NCBI GenBank assembly: GCA_024227975.1
Contig: JAAETV010000398.1
Span: 1-39,611 of the forward strand
Direction of reading: 5' to 3'
Length of the DNA stretch: 39,611 nt
Source of the DNA: Actinomycetes bacterium
GTDB taxonomy: Bacteria; Actinomycetota; Acidimicrobiia; Acidimicrobiales; SZUA-35
In this document: piece after piece, positions 25,933 to 34,043 of the stretch
Position numbering within the stretch: position 1 is the first letter of the stretch
Layout: every line of letters starts with the position of its first letter
Notes under the pieces: model-generated
Database searches by the model: none
What the model was told of the DNA's origin: nothing
What the model saw: the letters and a program-made list of their open reading frames with translations, nothing else
Program-made: the position numbers and the translations under genes

Positions 25933-28098
25933 CTAGGTGGTTAAACCTAGCGCCCAGAGGATGTATGTCAGAATTCTGGCTTCCTCGCGCCAGGCATCGT
26001 ACCGACCGGATGGGCCGCCATGACCAGCACCGAGATCGGTCCACAACAAGATCGGCTCTTGGCCCGTCGTCTGTCTACGTAGAACCTGAACCCATTTCGC
26101 TGGTTCCCAATAGCCGACCCGGCTGTCATTGAGGCCTCCCGTTGCCATCACGCTCGGATAGTCGGCCGGATGCACGTTCTCGTATGGGGCATACGCCCGC
26201 ATGGCCTGGTAGATGGACTCGGACTCCGCAGGATTGCCCCACTCCTCCCATTCGGTGACGGTGAGGGGCAGGCTGGGATCGAGCATGGTGTTGAGGGCAT
26301 CGACGAAGGCAACCTGGGCTACCACCGCAGCGAACAACTCCGGGGCCTGATTCACCACCGCCCCTGCCATCAGCCCTCCGGCCGAACCACCTCGAAGTAC
26401 AAGCTGGGCTGGGGTGGTGACGCCCTCATCGACCAGGTGGCGGGCGCAGGCAACTACGTCGTCGAACGTGTTGTGCTTGTGTTCGAATTTGCCATCGAGA
26501 TACCAGCGACGCCCCATCTCGCCCCCACCACGGACATGGGCGATGGCGAAACTGAAACCCCGATCAAGCAGCGACAGTCGGGCTGAGGAGAAAGTCGGAT
26601 CCATCGACATCTCGTAGGCGCCGTAGGCGTACAGGACACAGGGTCGGGGGCCTTCGCTCTGATCGGAGCGGTAGACGATACTGATGGGGATGCGGGCCCC
26701 ATCCTCGGCTTCGGCCCAGTGCCGCTCGGTGACATACTCATCGGGATCGAACGACCCGAGTACCTCCTGTTGTTTCAGCAGGGTCCGTTCCCCCGTCTCT
26801 AGATCGACGGTGAACAATGAGGCAGGAGTGACCATCGAGCTGTAGCCATAGCGCAGGGTCGTGGAGGTGAACTCAGGGTTGGCCCCGGGCCAGACCGTCG
26901 AGACGGCCTCGGGCTGATCGATCTCGGTGACCGAACCATCGGACCATCGCCTGACCCTGATCCGGGTGGCCCCGTGGGCTCGTTCGAACAAGATGAGGTG
27001 ATCGGCCGACACATCGAAATCGCTGATCATCACCGAGGTCTCGACATCATTGGCTGCCTCGACATCATCGACCGGGAGGTCTTCCCAGTTCTCGGGGCCC
27101 GGATCGTGATCAGGGACAGATACGAGCTTGAAGTTTTCCGCTCCCCCATCGTTGGTGAGGATGATGAACCGGTCACCATGATGGGCCACCCCGTACTCGA
27201 CTCCCTGTCGCCGCTCGGCCACCAATCGGGGTTCGGTCATCGGCTGGTCGGCCGGGATGACCCAGACCTCGTCGGTTACCTTCGATGACACCGCGATCTG
27301 GATGAACGACTCATCCCTTTCGAGGCCAACGGAGACGAAGAAACGCTCGTCGGGCTCGGTGAAGACCAGCTCGTCCTCGCTCTGATCTGTCCCCAGCCGG
27401 TGGCGCCACACCTGAAAGGGACGATAGGCCTCATCAGGGCGAACGTAGAAAAGGGTGCGATTATCGAGGGCCCAGGCCGAGGCCGTCGATACATCGTCGA
27501 GCCGCTCCTGGCCATCGATCCCGGTCGACAGATCGCGCACTGTCGCCGTATAGCGTTCGTCGCCGGTGACATCCCAGCCCCAGAACAGGAGGCGGTGATC
27601 GGGACTCACGTCGAAGGGACCCACATCGAAGAACTCAGCGGCGGCCCCTTCGACGTTCTCATCGAGCAGGATCACCTCATCAGCACGATCGTTGTCGGCG
27701 GAGCCAGTACCCCTAGGGCTAGCACCATCGGAGCCCGGGGCTGTTCGGTCGAGGTGACGGCGGCAGTGGATCGGGTAGGCAAGCCCTTCTTCGGTGCGCG
27801 AGTAGTAGGCCCAGTCGTCCTTGGAGACCGGAGCCGAGAGATCGTCTTCCTTGATCCGATTCTTGATCTCGCTGAACAAGGATTCCTGCAAGTCCTGGAC
27901 GGAACTGAGGACGACGTCGGTGTAGGCATTCTCGGCTTCAAGATGCTTCACTACGGCTTCGTCATCACGGTGGCGCAGCCAAGAAAAATCGTCGATCACA
28001 CGCTCCCCCCACAGCACCCGCTCGACGGGCCTGGCCTCGGCCACCGGAGCTACGATCGGGGTGGATGACAGAGGCTGTGGAGAGGCCGAAGAACGCAT
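25933..28098 (-). CDS. S9 family oligopeptidase (oligopeptidase B/protease II type)
   Basis: A 721-residue cytosolic serine peptidase with an N-terminal beta-propeller and a C-terminal alpha/beta-hydrolase domain. The triad is visible: S573 in RGGSAGGLMAG, D659 in GGLNDSRVGYWEPAKW, and H693 in DLGAGHGGPSGRYDAW. The block YDDVVACARHLVDEG-like segment (NTFDDVVACARHLVDEG) and the GGEMGRRWYLDGK stretch match oligopeptidase B, which cuts short peptides after Arg or Lys. Start ATG at 28098. It could recycle peptides released by the proteasome upstream, which is only inference. It is divergent from the histidine phosphatase gene, and 237 bases separate its end from arc. Confidence 0.95.
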   Translation of the reverse strand: MRSSASPQPLSSTPIVAPVAEARPVERVLWGERVIDDFSWLRHRDDEAVVKHLEAENAYTDVVLSSVQDLQESLFSEIKNRIKEDDLSAPVSKDDWAYYSRTEEGLAYPIHCRRHLDRTAPGSDGASPRGTGSADNDRADEVILLDENVEGAAAEFFDVGPFDVSPDHRLLFWGWDVTGDERYTATVRDLSTGIDGQERLDDVSTASAWALDNRTLFYVRPDEAYRPFQVWRHRLGTDQSEDELVFTEPDERFFVSVGLERDESFIQIAVSSKVTDEVWVIPADQPMTEPRLVAERRQGVEYGVAHHGDRFIILTNDGGAENFKLVSVPDHDPGPENWEDLPVDDVEAANDVETSVMISDFDVSADHLILFERAHGATRIRVRRWSDGSVTEIDQPEAVSTVWPGANPEFTSTTLRYGYSSMVTPASLFTVDLETGERTLLKQQEVLGSFDPDEYVTERHWAEAEDGARIPISIVYRSDQSEGPRPCVLYAYGAYEMSMDPTFSSARLSLLDRGFSFAIAHVRGGGEMGRRWYLDGKFEHKHNTFDDVVACARHLVDEGVTTPAQLVLRGGSAGGLMAGAVVNQAPELFAAVVAQVAFVDALNTMLDPSLPLTVTEWEEWGNPAESESIYQAMRAYAPYENVHPADYPSVMATGGLNDSRVGYWEPAKWVQVLRRQTTGQEPILLWTDLGAGHGGPSGRYDAWREEARILTYILWALGLTT

Positions 28099-28195
28099 TG
28101 GCGCAGCCTACGTGCGCCGGACTACCGCCCGGCGCCAGGAGTTTCGGCCAAGGCCCAAACATCCCCGAAGCAAAGCTACGCAGGCGTGGGAGGGC

Positions 28196-28226
28196 TTGTT
28201 GCGGCGATGGGGGGTGCGGCTATGTT
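28196..28226 (+). promoter_or_regulatory. Putative promoter of the histidine phosphatase gene (leaderless)
   Basis: TTGTTG (28196-28201) and TATGTT (28221-28226) are 19 bases apart. Only six bases separate the -10 element from the ATG at 28233, so transcription would begin at or next to the start codon. That would explain the missing ribosome-binding site. Confidence 0.35.
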
Positions 28227-28232
28227 CGGGCC

Positions 28233-28928
28233 ATGGCCGAGGCAACACCATCGTTTCCGCAAACCCTGTACCAACCCGAAGAAGGAGCCTGCCAGATCCT
28301 GCTGATTCGTCACGGCCAGTCGGCTCCCTTCACTCCCGAACGGCCTTTCAACCTGGTCGACGGCCATGGCGACCCTCACCTCACCGAGTTGGGCCACCAC
28401 CAGGCCCATCTGGCCCGTGAACGACTGGCCAACGAGCCGATCGAGGCTATCTACGCCACCAGTCTGACCAGGACCAGCCAGACGGCGGCCCCGCTGGCCG
28501 CCAGCCTCAGCCTGGAGACCAGGATCGAGCCGGACCTACGCGAGGTGTTCCTTGGTGACTTCGAGGGAGGTCTGTTGCGCCAACGGAGCACCGAGAATCA
28601 CCCGGCTGTCGTTGCCATGAGGGCATCGGGAGAGTGGGGTGAGATCCCAGGGGCGGAGACCAATGTCGAGTTCACGCGGCGCACGGTGAGGGCCGTCGAG
28701 CGAATCGCAGCTTCCCATCCCGACCAGCTAGTCGCTGTGTTCTGCCACGGCGGGGTGGTCGGGGCTGTGCTCGGCCATGTTGCCGGTGTCAGCCCGTTCA
28801 CATTCAACGGCTCACGCCATACCGCCATCTCTCACCTGGTTGCGAACCCGACGGGCTGGGTGATCCGATCGTTCAACGACGGAGCTCACGCCGGTCTGCT
28901 GACGGTCGATCATCAACTTCCGGGATGA
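28233..28928 (+). CDS. Histidine phosphatase superfamily protein (phosphoglycerate-mutase-like)
   Basis: A 231-residue protein. The catalytic block LLIRHGQSAPF has R26-H27; YATSLTRTSQTA carries the second Arg (R80), LREVFLGDFEGG the acidic residue (E104), and FCHGGVVGAVLGH the second His. Members dephosphorylate small phosphate esters or phosphoproteins through a phosphohistidine; the substrate is unknown here. The start is ATG at 28233, not the upstream frame from 28065, because that extension overlaps the divergent S9 gene's start and looks like a shadow, and because a -10 element ends six bases before the ATG. Confidence 0.93.
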   Translation: MAEATPSFPQTLYQPEEGACQILLIRHGQSAPFTPERPFNLVDGHGDPHLTELGHHQAHLARERLANEPIEAIYATSLTRTSQTAAPLAASLSLETRIEPDLREVFLGDFEGGLLRQRSTENHPAVVAMRASGEWGEIPGAETNVEFTRRTVRAVERIAASHPDQLVAVFCHGGVVGAVLGHVAGVSPFTFNGSRHTAISHLVANPTGWVIRSFNDGAHAGLLTVDHQLPG

Positions 28929-29089
28929 GAGGGCCCCGCCGACACCCAGGTAGGCAACCTTCTTGGTTGTGATGCATCTGGTCTGCCTGCCACGTAGGGT
29001 ACTGTCATAGACACGCCTGGTGGTCATTCGGGTCCGCCAGCTCGACACAAACGCCGAACCCGGCCAGGACGTAGGGGTTTGCTAGCAAC

Positions 29090-30814
29090 GTGCTATGGCG
29101 AGAGCGATACCGAGTAGCTGCAAGCGGAATGCTTCTGGGCATGGCCCTGCTGGCCATGCTCGATTTCGCCGCCAGGACGGAGACCGATCCACCCGGTACG
29201 AGCGTGTTGTACCTGGCCTTGGCCCTAGCCCTGTGTGCCGTCTACGCCGCGTTCATCAACTGGGACCAGCTACGACCGTGGTGGCGCATGGTGCCAGCAG
29301 GCGGGGCCATGCTTGGTGTGCTCGGCGCCGTGTTCTGGGCTGAGAGCGCCGCCACCGCCCATGCCTCGATCGGCTTCGCCGCCGTCGCGGTGCTGGTACT
29401 GGCCTATGTCGGATTCGTGCTGCCTCCCGGGTCTGCTCTCTTCTTCAGCCCCGTCGTGGTCTTCGTGCTACTGGGAGCCCATCTTCGGGAAGAATTCCGC
29501 GTCAGCCGAGCCCTCCCCCTGGTTGCCGTTCCGGTGGCCGCCCTCCTGGGCGAGCTGGTCTCGGCCCTGACCGATCGCACCCTGCGAACGGCGAACCGCT
29601 TCACCAGCCGCAAGGAGCGACTCGCTCGCCTCGAAGACGTTCTGCGTCGATTCAGCCGTCCTGGCTCCTTGGAAGAGGCGGCGTACGAAGTGGCCGAGGC
29701 TGCACTCCAGATCTTCGATGTGGAGAGGGCAACGGTCATCCTTCGCGACAATGATGGCGGTCTCATCCCGGTGATGCTGGGCCCTTCGAGTAGTGAGGAA
29801 CTGGACTCCGAGACGGCCGACCTGATCAGCGAAACCATCGGCGGCGACGACCCGAAGATGGTTCCGAACGGCACCGGTACGGAGAGCATGCTCGTCCTAC
29901 CTCTGCCGGCAGCCGACGTCCCGGCCGGTGCAGTGGTCGTCCATCCCCTGATCACCGATGATCCAGACTTCAGCCTCGACCTCGCCCGCTTGTTCGGAAC
30001 CCAGGTCGGCATCGCCATCGAGCACCTCTTCGTCATCGAGAGGTTGGAGCGGGCGACAACCAGAGACGAACTGACCGGCATCGGAAACCGCAAGCATGCC
30101 GATGCTCTACTGGGCTCGCTGGAAGAGGGTGACGCCCTGATCCTGCTCGACCTCGACGGGTTCAAGGAAGTCAACGACACCCTGGGCCACGCCGCCGGCG
30201 ACCAGGTCCTGCAGGATCTCAGTGCTCACCTGCGCCATTGCCTTCGCGATTCGGACACCTCTGCCCGGCTCGGCGGTGACGAGTTTCTCATCGTGGCCCG
30301 GCGCGCCTTCGCCGACCCCCTCGCCGTTGCCGATCGGATCCTCATCGGCTGGTCGACGAGTGGAAGATCAACCACGATCAGCGCTGGAGTCGCTCTCCAT
30401 GACTCGACCATCAACTCCGAGGACACCTTCGAACGCGCTGACCAAGCCCTATACCAGGCCAAGGCGGCCGGCAAGAACCGGGCTCACATGTGGTACGCCA
30501 ATAGCGGCACTCCAGAAGTGGCCGTCCCCGACCTGACCTCGGCCAACGGGGCGGCCCCGGAACCCCATCTCGATGTCGTCGACTATGACCTCGGGGACCA
30601 TGGCCAGGGTGATACCGATGGCGATATCGGATCCTACGACATCACGGACATCGTCGAATTCGGCGATGCCGTCGAACTGGAGGAAGCTGATGAGATCGGC
30701 AGCCTCCTCTTCACCGACAAAGCCGCGGGAAACCAGATCCAGTTCGGTGAGCTCTTCAGAGGCGAGACCGCCGAAGATGAACTCGACGGCAACGGGAGCG
30801 ACCAGGGCACCTGA
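29090..30814 (+). CDS. Membrane GAF-GGDEF diguanylate cyclase
   Basis: Residues 10-160 hold about five or six hydrophobic helices as a membrane sensor. Residues 180-320 look like a GAF domain, starting after a short coiled coil (RLARLEDVLRRFSRPGSLEE). Residues 325-470 are a GGDEF domain: DELTGIGNRKHAD, LDLDGFKEVNDTLGH, and the active GGDEF at 395-399. RDSD (386-389) sits five residues before it, the inhibitory I-site, so product feedback by c-di-GMP is likely. It should make c-di-GMP from two GTP. A 100-residue acidic tail (475-574) follows with no known fold. Start GTG at 29090. The 161-base gap upstream has TAGGGT at 28995-29000 as a possible -10 but no good -35. No EAL or HD-GYP partner lies in the window. 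Confidence 0.94.
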   Translation: MLWRERYRVAASGMLLGMALLAMLDFAARTETDPPGTSVLYLALALALCAVYAAFINWDQLRPWWRMVPAGGAMLGVLGAVFWAESAATAHASIGFAAVAVLVLAYVGFVLPPGSALFFSPVVVFVLLGAHLREEFRVSRALPLVAVPVAALLGELVSALTDRTLRTANRFTSRKERLARLEDVLRRFSRPGSLEEAAYEVAEAALQIFDVERATVILRDNDGGLIPVMLGPSSSEELDSETADLISETIGGDDPKMVPNGTGTESMLVLPLPAADVPAGAVVVHPLITDDPDFSLDLARLFGTQVGIAIEHLFVIERLERATTRDELTGIGNRKHADALLGSLEEGDALILLDLDGFKEVNDTLGHAAGDQVLQDLSAHLRHCLRDSDTSARLGGDEFLIVARRAFADPLAVADRILIGWSTSGRSTTISAGVALHDSTINSEDTFERADQALYQAKAAGKNRAHMWYANSGTPEVAVPDLTSANGAAPEPHLDVVDYDLGDHGQGDTDGDIGSYDITDIVEFGDAVELEEADEIGSLLFTDKAAGNQIQFGELFRGETAEDELDGNGSDQGT

Positions 30815-30878
30815 GCGCCATCCGATGGCAGCCTGACCTCACCATCCTCCCGGCTTCAGACGCTATCGATCCTCTTGA

Positions 30879-31364
30879 TCAGCGACTGCTACTGGCCCGC
30901 TCGACCGTTGGGTGGTCTGCCCCGACCTTGTTTGGCCCCTTGGAAGCAGGGAGGGCGACGATCTGAGCGTCGACCTCCTCCTTGATGCCGGCGAGGGGCA
31001 ACACATTGAGAACGCCCTGACCCTTCTGAACCAGATCGATCAGCTCTTCACCACTGCGAGCAACAACAGAGGTTGATCCGTGAACGACCAGGTTGGCCGA
31101 CTCGACATCTTCCCCGAGCTCATCTTCCATGTAGCCGAAGACGCTACGAACCGTCTCGAGACGGAGGCCGGCGTCGAGCAGGGTCTTGATGACCTTGAGC
31201 TTGAGCAGGTCGCGGTAGGAATAGCTGCGACGAGATCCTGACCCGGTCGCATCGGCCAATGAGGGACGAACCAGGTCAGTCCTGGCCCAATAGTCGAGTT
31301 GCCGGTACGTGATACCCACGATCTCAGCACTCCGCTTACCAGAAAAACTCGTCTCAACTGCCAC
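30879..31364 (-). CDS. MerR-family transcription regulator (Rv1828-like)
   Basis: A 161-residue regulator with the MerR winged helix: GITYRQLDYWARTDLVRPSL and SRRSYSYRDLLKLKVIKTLL, followed by a helix and a C-terminal extension without metal-binding cysteines. It resembles the MerR protein encoded beside garA in mycobacteria (Rv1828), which supports the family call. The start is GTG at 31364, with GAGGAGG eight bases upstream. A strong promoter (31439-31468) and an inverted repeat (31404-31422) precede it, suggesting self-regulation. The kinase gene starts 147 bases away on the other strand. Confidence 0.93.
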   Translation of the reverse strand: MAVETSFSGKRSAEIVGITYRQLDYWARTDLVRPSLADATGSGSRRSYSYRDLLKLKVIKTLLDAGLRLETVRSVFGYMEDELGEDVESANLVVHGSTSVVARSGEELIDLVQKGQGVLNVLPLAGIKEEVDAQIVALPASKGPNKVGADHPTVERASSSR

Positions 31365-31403
31365 GAATGTTGCCTCCTCGAACTGGCCATCTGAGGACCA
31401 CTT

Positions 31404-31422
31404 CGCCGTAATTACGACGGCG
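31404..31422. promoter_or_regulatory. Dyad in the merR leader, possible operator
   Basis: CGCCGT (31404-31409) and ACGGCG (31417-31422) are inverted arms separated by seven bases, with a GTAATTAC palindrome overlapping the centre. The dyad lies about 10-28 bases downstream of the predicted transcription start of merR, where a bound protein would block elongation. The regulator could be MerR itself. Confidence 0.4.
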
Positions 31423-31438
31423 AGATTTACCCAATGAG

Positions 31439-31468
31439 ATAGTACCCAGCTCCAACACGTGCAGTCAA
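31439..31468 (-). promoter_or_regulatory. Well-formed promoter of the merR gene
   Basis: On the minus strand, TTGACT (31468-31463) is followed after exactly 18 bases by TACTAT (31444-31439). That is five of six and four of six matches to the housekeeping sigma consensus. Transcription should begin near 31432, leaving a leader of about 68 bases before the GTG at 31364. Confidence 0.6.
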
Positions 31469-31500
31469 CGACCGACGCTGAGCGCGGCCGATCAAATCGA

Positions 31501-31506
31501 TAGGCT
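31501..31506 (+). promoter_or_regulatory. Possible -10 of the APH-type kinase gene (leaderless)
   Basis: TAGGCT fits TANNNT and ends five bases before the ATG at 31512. No ribosome-binding site is present, so leaderless translation is plausible. No -35 hexamer is visible upstream, so the call is weak. Confidence 0.3.
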
Positions 31507-31511
31507 CAGCC

Positions 31512-32528
31512 ATGCGCGATCCCGATGACCCTATTGCCAACGAACTCCTGGGCAAGGCGTTCGGGGCCGAGCCGGGTTCGGTAGAAAACACCACACCCTT
31601 CGAGATCCTGTCGATCATCGATGCCAACCGGGGCCGGGGGGTGTTCAGTCAGATCTTGCGAGTGGCCCTGCGCTGGCCACCAGGGTCGCGACCAGACCGG
31701 CCATCGTCAGTGGTGATCAAGGTGCCAGCGGCAGGTCCGAACGGGGAGGCGGGAAGGCGCATCGGCGCCTACCACCGTGAGGCCCTGGCCTACCGTCGTT
31801 TCTTGCCTGACTCCCCCATCCAGTCCCCCAAGGCCCATCTGGTCGAGACCGACGATGGCGGAGGGGCCAGTTTCGTTCTGGAAGATCTGGGCCAGCACCG
31901 GGTCGTTGACCAGCTCGACGGGCTCAGTATCGACGACGCCACCCAGGTCACCATCCATCTAGCTCGTTTTCACCGGTACTGGGCCAAATCGCCACACCTG
32001 GCCGGGGCGGGAGTGAGGGCCAATACACCGACAACCCTCACCCCCGAAGCGCTCGAGGCCGGGTTGGATGCGTTGCAGACACGTTGGCAATCTGAACTCG
32101 ACTCACCTCAGATCCGAGCCTTCCAGCGCCTCGTTGCCAACCGAGCTGAGACGGTGGCCGCCTTCGCCAACACATCTGACGACGGTCCAACCCTGTGTCA
32201 CGGAGATCCCCGAGCCGACAATCTGGTGTTTGACGCTGAGGGCACCCCGGTCATGTTCGATTGGCAACAGATCGCCACCCAGTTTGGCGAAGCCGATCTG
32301 GCTTGGTTGGCAGCCACCAGTATCACCACCGACGAGCGGCGCGAGGCTGACCATGATCTGGTGGCGGCCTACGGTACAACGATCGACCGGTACCGCCTAG
32401 GCTTCGTGTTGCCGGGATTGACGGTGTTGTTGCTGGCTCAACGTCAGGCCAACGATGAGCGCTCATGGCGCTTCATCGCCACCAGCCTGCAACGCATCGG
32501 TTCAGCCCTCGATGATCTGGCATTCTAG
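31512..32528 (+). CDS. APH-fold phosphotransferase (small-molecule kinase, EcK-like)
   Basis: A 338-residue kinase-like protein with every key residue: K70 in SVVIKVP, E90 in YHREALAYRRFL, H230-G-D232 with N237 in CHGDPRADNLVFD, and D250 in MFDWQQIATQFGEADLAW. It should use ATP to phosphorylate a hydroxyl of a small molecule, as the ecdysteroid- and aminoglycoside-kinase relatives do; the real substrate is unknown and resistance should not be assumed. Start ATG at 31512. It converges on the DUF151 gene with five bases between the stops, and so it is placed inside the cluster that in mycobacteria joins garA, merR and DUF151. Confidence 0.92.
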   Translation: MRDPDDPIANELLGKAFGAEPGSVENTTPFEILSIIDANRGRGVFSQILRVALRWPPGSRPDRPSSVVIKVPAAGPNGEAGRRIGAYHREALAYRRFLPDSPIQSPKAHLVETDDGGGASFVLEDLGQHRVVDQLDGLSIDDATQVTIHLARFHRYWAKSPHLAGAGVRANTPTTLTPEALEAGLDALQTRWQSELDSPQIRAFQRLVANRAETVAAFANTSDDGPTLCHGDPRADNLVFDAEGTPVMFDWQQIATQFGEADLAWLAATSITTDERREADHDLVAAYGTTIDRYRLGFVLPGLTVLLLAQRQANDERSWRFIATSLQRIGSALDDLAF

Positions 32529-32533
32529 GAAAT

Positions 32534-33031
32534 CTAGGGCAGGAAGTCCTCGGGGTTGACCTCGTCGAGGAACTTTCTCAGCTCCTCGACCATCTCCTCC
32601 TCATTGCCCTCGTCGGCCGATTCGGCCTCTTCGATCCCAGCCTCTTCGATCAGAGCCTCCTCAGCGAAGATCTGACTTCCGGTTCGTACGGCCAGGGCTA
32701 CGGCGTCAGAGGGGCGAGCCGACAGGGTCTGCACTCCCCCACTTCCGTCTCGGATCATCAATTCGGCGTAGAACGTTCCTTCCCTCAGCTCCGTGACCAC
32801 GACCCGTTCGAGGGCTGCACCCAGACTCTCGATCACCTCGGCCATCAGATCATGGGTCATCGGCCGAGCTGTCGGTGTTCCGGACAGGGCGAGATCAATG
32901 GCATGCGCCTCCGGTCCCCCGATATAGATCGGGACGACTCGGCGGCGGCCGCTGGTCTCACGGAGCAATAGGATCGGCGTGTTGGTTGGCATCTGCACCC
33001 GAACGCCAACCAGCTCCATCTCAACCGTCAT
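32534..33031 (-). CDS. DUF151 (bifunctional nuclease) family protein
   Basis: The 165-residue protein has the typical start VGVRVQMPTNTPILLLRETS, the block RRVVPIYIGGPEAHAIDLAL, the THDLMAEVIESLGAALERVV stretch, and ARPSDAVALAVRTGSQIFAE. Members show DNase and RNase activity in plants, and the mycobacterial homolog Rv1829 lies beside garA. A helical acidic tail ends in LRKFLDEVNPEDFLP, which also matches the mycobacterial ending. Start ATG at 33031, 87 bases after the FHA gene stop. Its exact role in bacteria is not settled. Confidence 0.92.
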   Translation of the reverse strand: MTVEMELVGVRVQMPTNTPILLLRETSGRRRVVPIYIGGPEAHAIDLALSGTPTARPMTHDLMAEVIESLGAALERVVVTELREGTFYAELMIRDGSGGVQTLSARPSDAVALAVRTGSQIFAEEALIEEAGIEEAESADEGNEEEMVEELRKFLDEVNPEDFLP

Positions 33032-33118
33032 GGCCTCAACCTAGTCGGTACAAACCACACCGCTACCAGCCGCTGGGGATGGATCCGGAGACCACATCTA
33101 ATCGGAGGCACCGGCTGC

Positions 33119-33607
33119 TCACTTGCTGCCGGTGAGGGCAATGTAGACCAATTTGAACTTGCCGACTTGGAGTTCATCGCCGTCGCTGAGTCGCTCGAGC
33201 TCAACTCTCGCCTGATTGACATACGTGCCATTGAGACTACCTGCATCGGCAACCTCGAAACTGTCGCCCACCCGTCGGACTTCGGCATGGCGCCGCGACA
33301 CGGTCACATCGTCGAGGAAGATATCGCTCTCGGGATGGCGCCCGATTGTGATCTGGTCGCTGTCGAGGTGGATCCTGCTGCCCCTCTTCGGACCCTGGCG
33401 GACCACGAACATCCCTGCGGTCCCTTCGGGAACGCCTTCGAGCGAGATTGGATCGGTGAGGATCGTGTCCAGGTCATTGGCCACGGTCTCGTGGAGCGCC
33501 GTGGGATCATCGGTCGGAGCCCTGGCCATCAGCGGTGCTCCACAGGAACTACAAAATCTCGCCCCGAGCGGGTTTTCGTAGCCACATGATGAGCAGGTCG
33601 AATCCAT
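33119..33607 (-). CDS. garA: FHA-domain protein with N-terminal zinc ribbon (GarA-like)
   Basis: Residues 1-25 form a zinc ribbon with C5, C8, C19 and C22 (CSSCGYENPLGARFCSSCG). The FHA domain (67-157) contains IGRHPESDIFLDDVTVSRRH and DAGSLNGTYVN, so the phosphothreonine-binding residues R90, S104, H107 and N126 are present. The FHA part is almost the same as mycobacterial GarA, which inhibits enzymes at the 2-oxoglutarate branch when unphosphorylated. The mycobacterial phosphorylation motif ETTSV is absent; the linker instead has LHETVANDLDTILTDP. The ribbon is not in mycobacterial GarA. Start ATG at 33607, two bases after the gcvH stop. Confidence 0.9.
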   Translation of the reverse strand: MDSTCSSCGYENPLGARFCSSCGAPLMARAPTDDPTALHETVANDLDTILTDPISLEGVPEGTAGMFVVRQGPKRGSRIHLDSDQITIGRHPESDIFLDDVTVSRRHAEVRRVGDSFEVADAGSLNGTYVNQARVELERLSDGDELQVGKFKLVYIALTGSK

Positions 33608-33609
33608 CC

Positions 33610-33993
33610 CTACGCCCCCGTTAGTTCGATGTAGGCAGATGCATCCATGAGATCGTTGAGGTCTGACTCAGATCCTAGCTCAACGACACAGATCCAGCCT
33701 TCTCCGTACGGATCGGCATTGAGACGCTCCGGATTGTCGACCAGATCGTCGTTGACCCTGGTCACCGATCCCGAGACCGGAGCGAACAGCTCCGACACCG
33801 ACTTGGTCGACTCGATCTCACTGAGGGCTTGACCCATTTCGATCGCTTTCCCCACCTCTGGAAGCTCGATGTATACGACCTCACCGAGTGCATCCTGGGC
33901 ATAGTCGGTGATGCCAATCCGAACATGATTGTCCGCTTCGACTCGTACCCACTCATGGTCAGACGAATACCGGAGGTCTTCGGGGGTGTTCAT
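33610..33993 (-). CDS. gcvH: Glycine cleavage system H protein
   Basis: A 127-residue lipoyl carrier that shuttles aminomethyl groups between the glycine cleavage enzymes. The lipoylation block ALSEIESTKSVSELFAPVSG contains K64, and the N-terminus LRYSSDHEWVRVEADNHVRI and the ending DPYGEGWICVVELGS are family-typical. The ATG at 33993 gives the normal length; the longer frame to 34233 overlaps the phosphatidyltransferase gene. No P, T or L protein gene lies in the window. Its place beside garA is conserved in mycobacteria, probably for shared control of carbon and nitrogen metabolism. Confidence 0.96.
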   Translation of the reverse strand: MNTPEDLRYSSDHEWVRVEADNHVRIGITDYAQDALGEVVYIELPEVGKAIEMGQALSEIESTKSVSELFAPVSGSVTRVNDDLVDNPERLNADPYGEGWICVVELGSESDLNDLMDASAYIELTGA

Positions 33994-34043
33994 CCGGCAC
34001 ACGTTACCGTCTCCAACCGTCGGCCCACGTCTGGATTCATCGC

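Noticed and set aside
25933..25950. CTAGGTGGTTAAACCTAG, a perfect six-base inverted repeat at the end of the S9 peptidase gene
   Set aside because: The stem is short and AT-rich, it overlaps the stop codon, and no T-run follows on the minus strand, so I do not call a terminator.
28065..28232. N-terminal extension of the histidine phosphatase frame
   Set aside because: The extra 56 codons overlap the start of the divergent S9 gene, are Arg/Pro/Gly-rich and precede the promoter-like element.
31512..32528. Reading the APH-fold kinase as an antibiotic-resistance gene
   Set aside because: The sequence is closer to general small-molecule kinases, and there is no resistance or mobile context.
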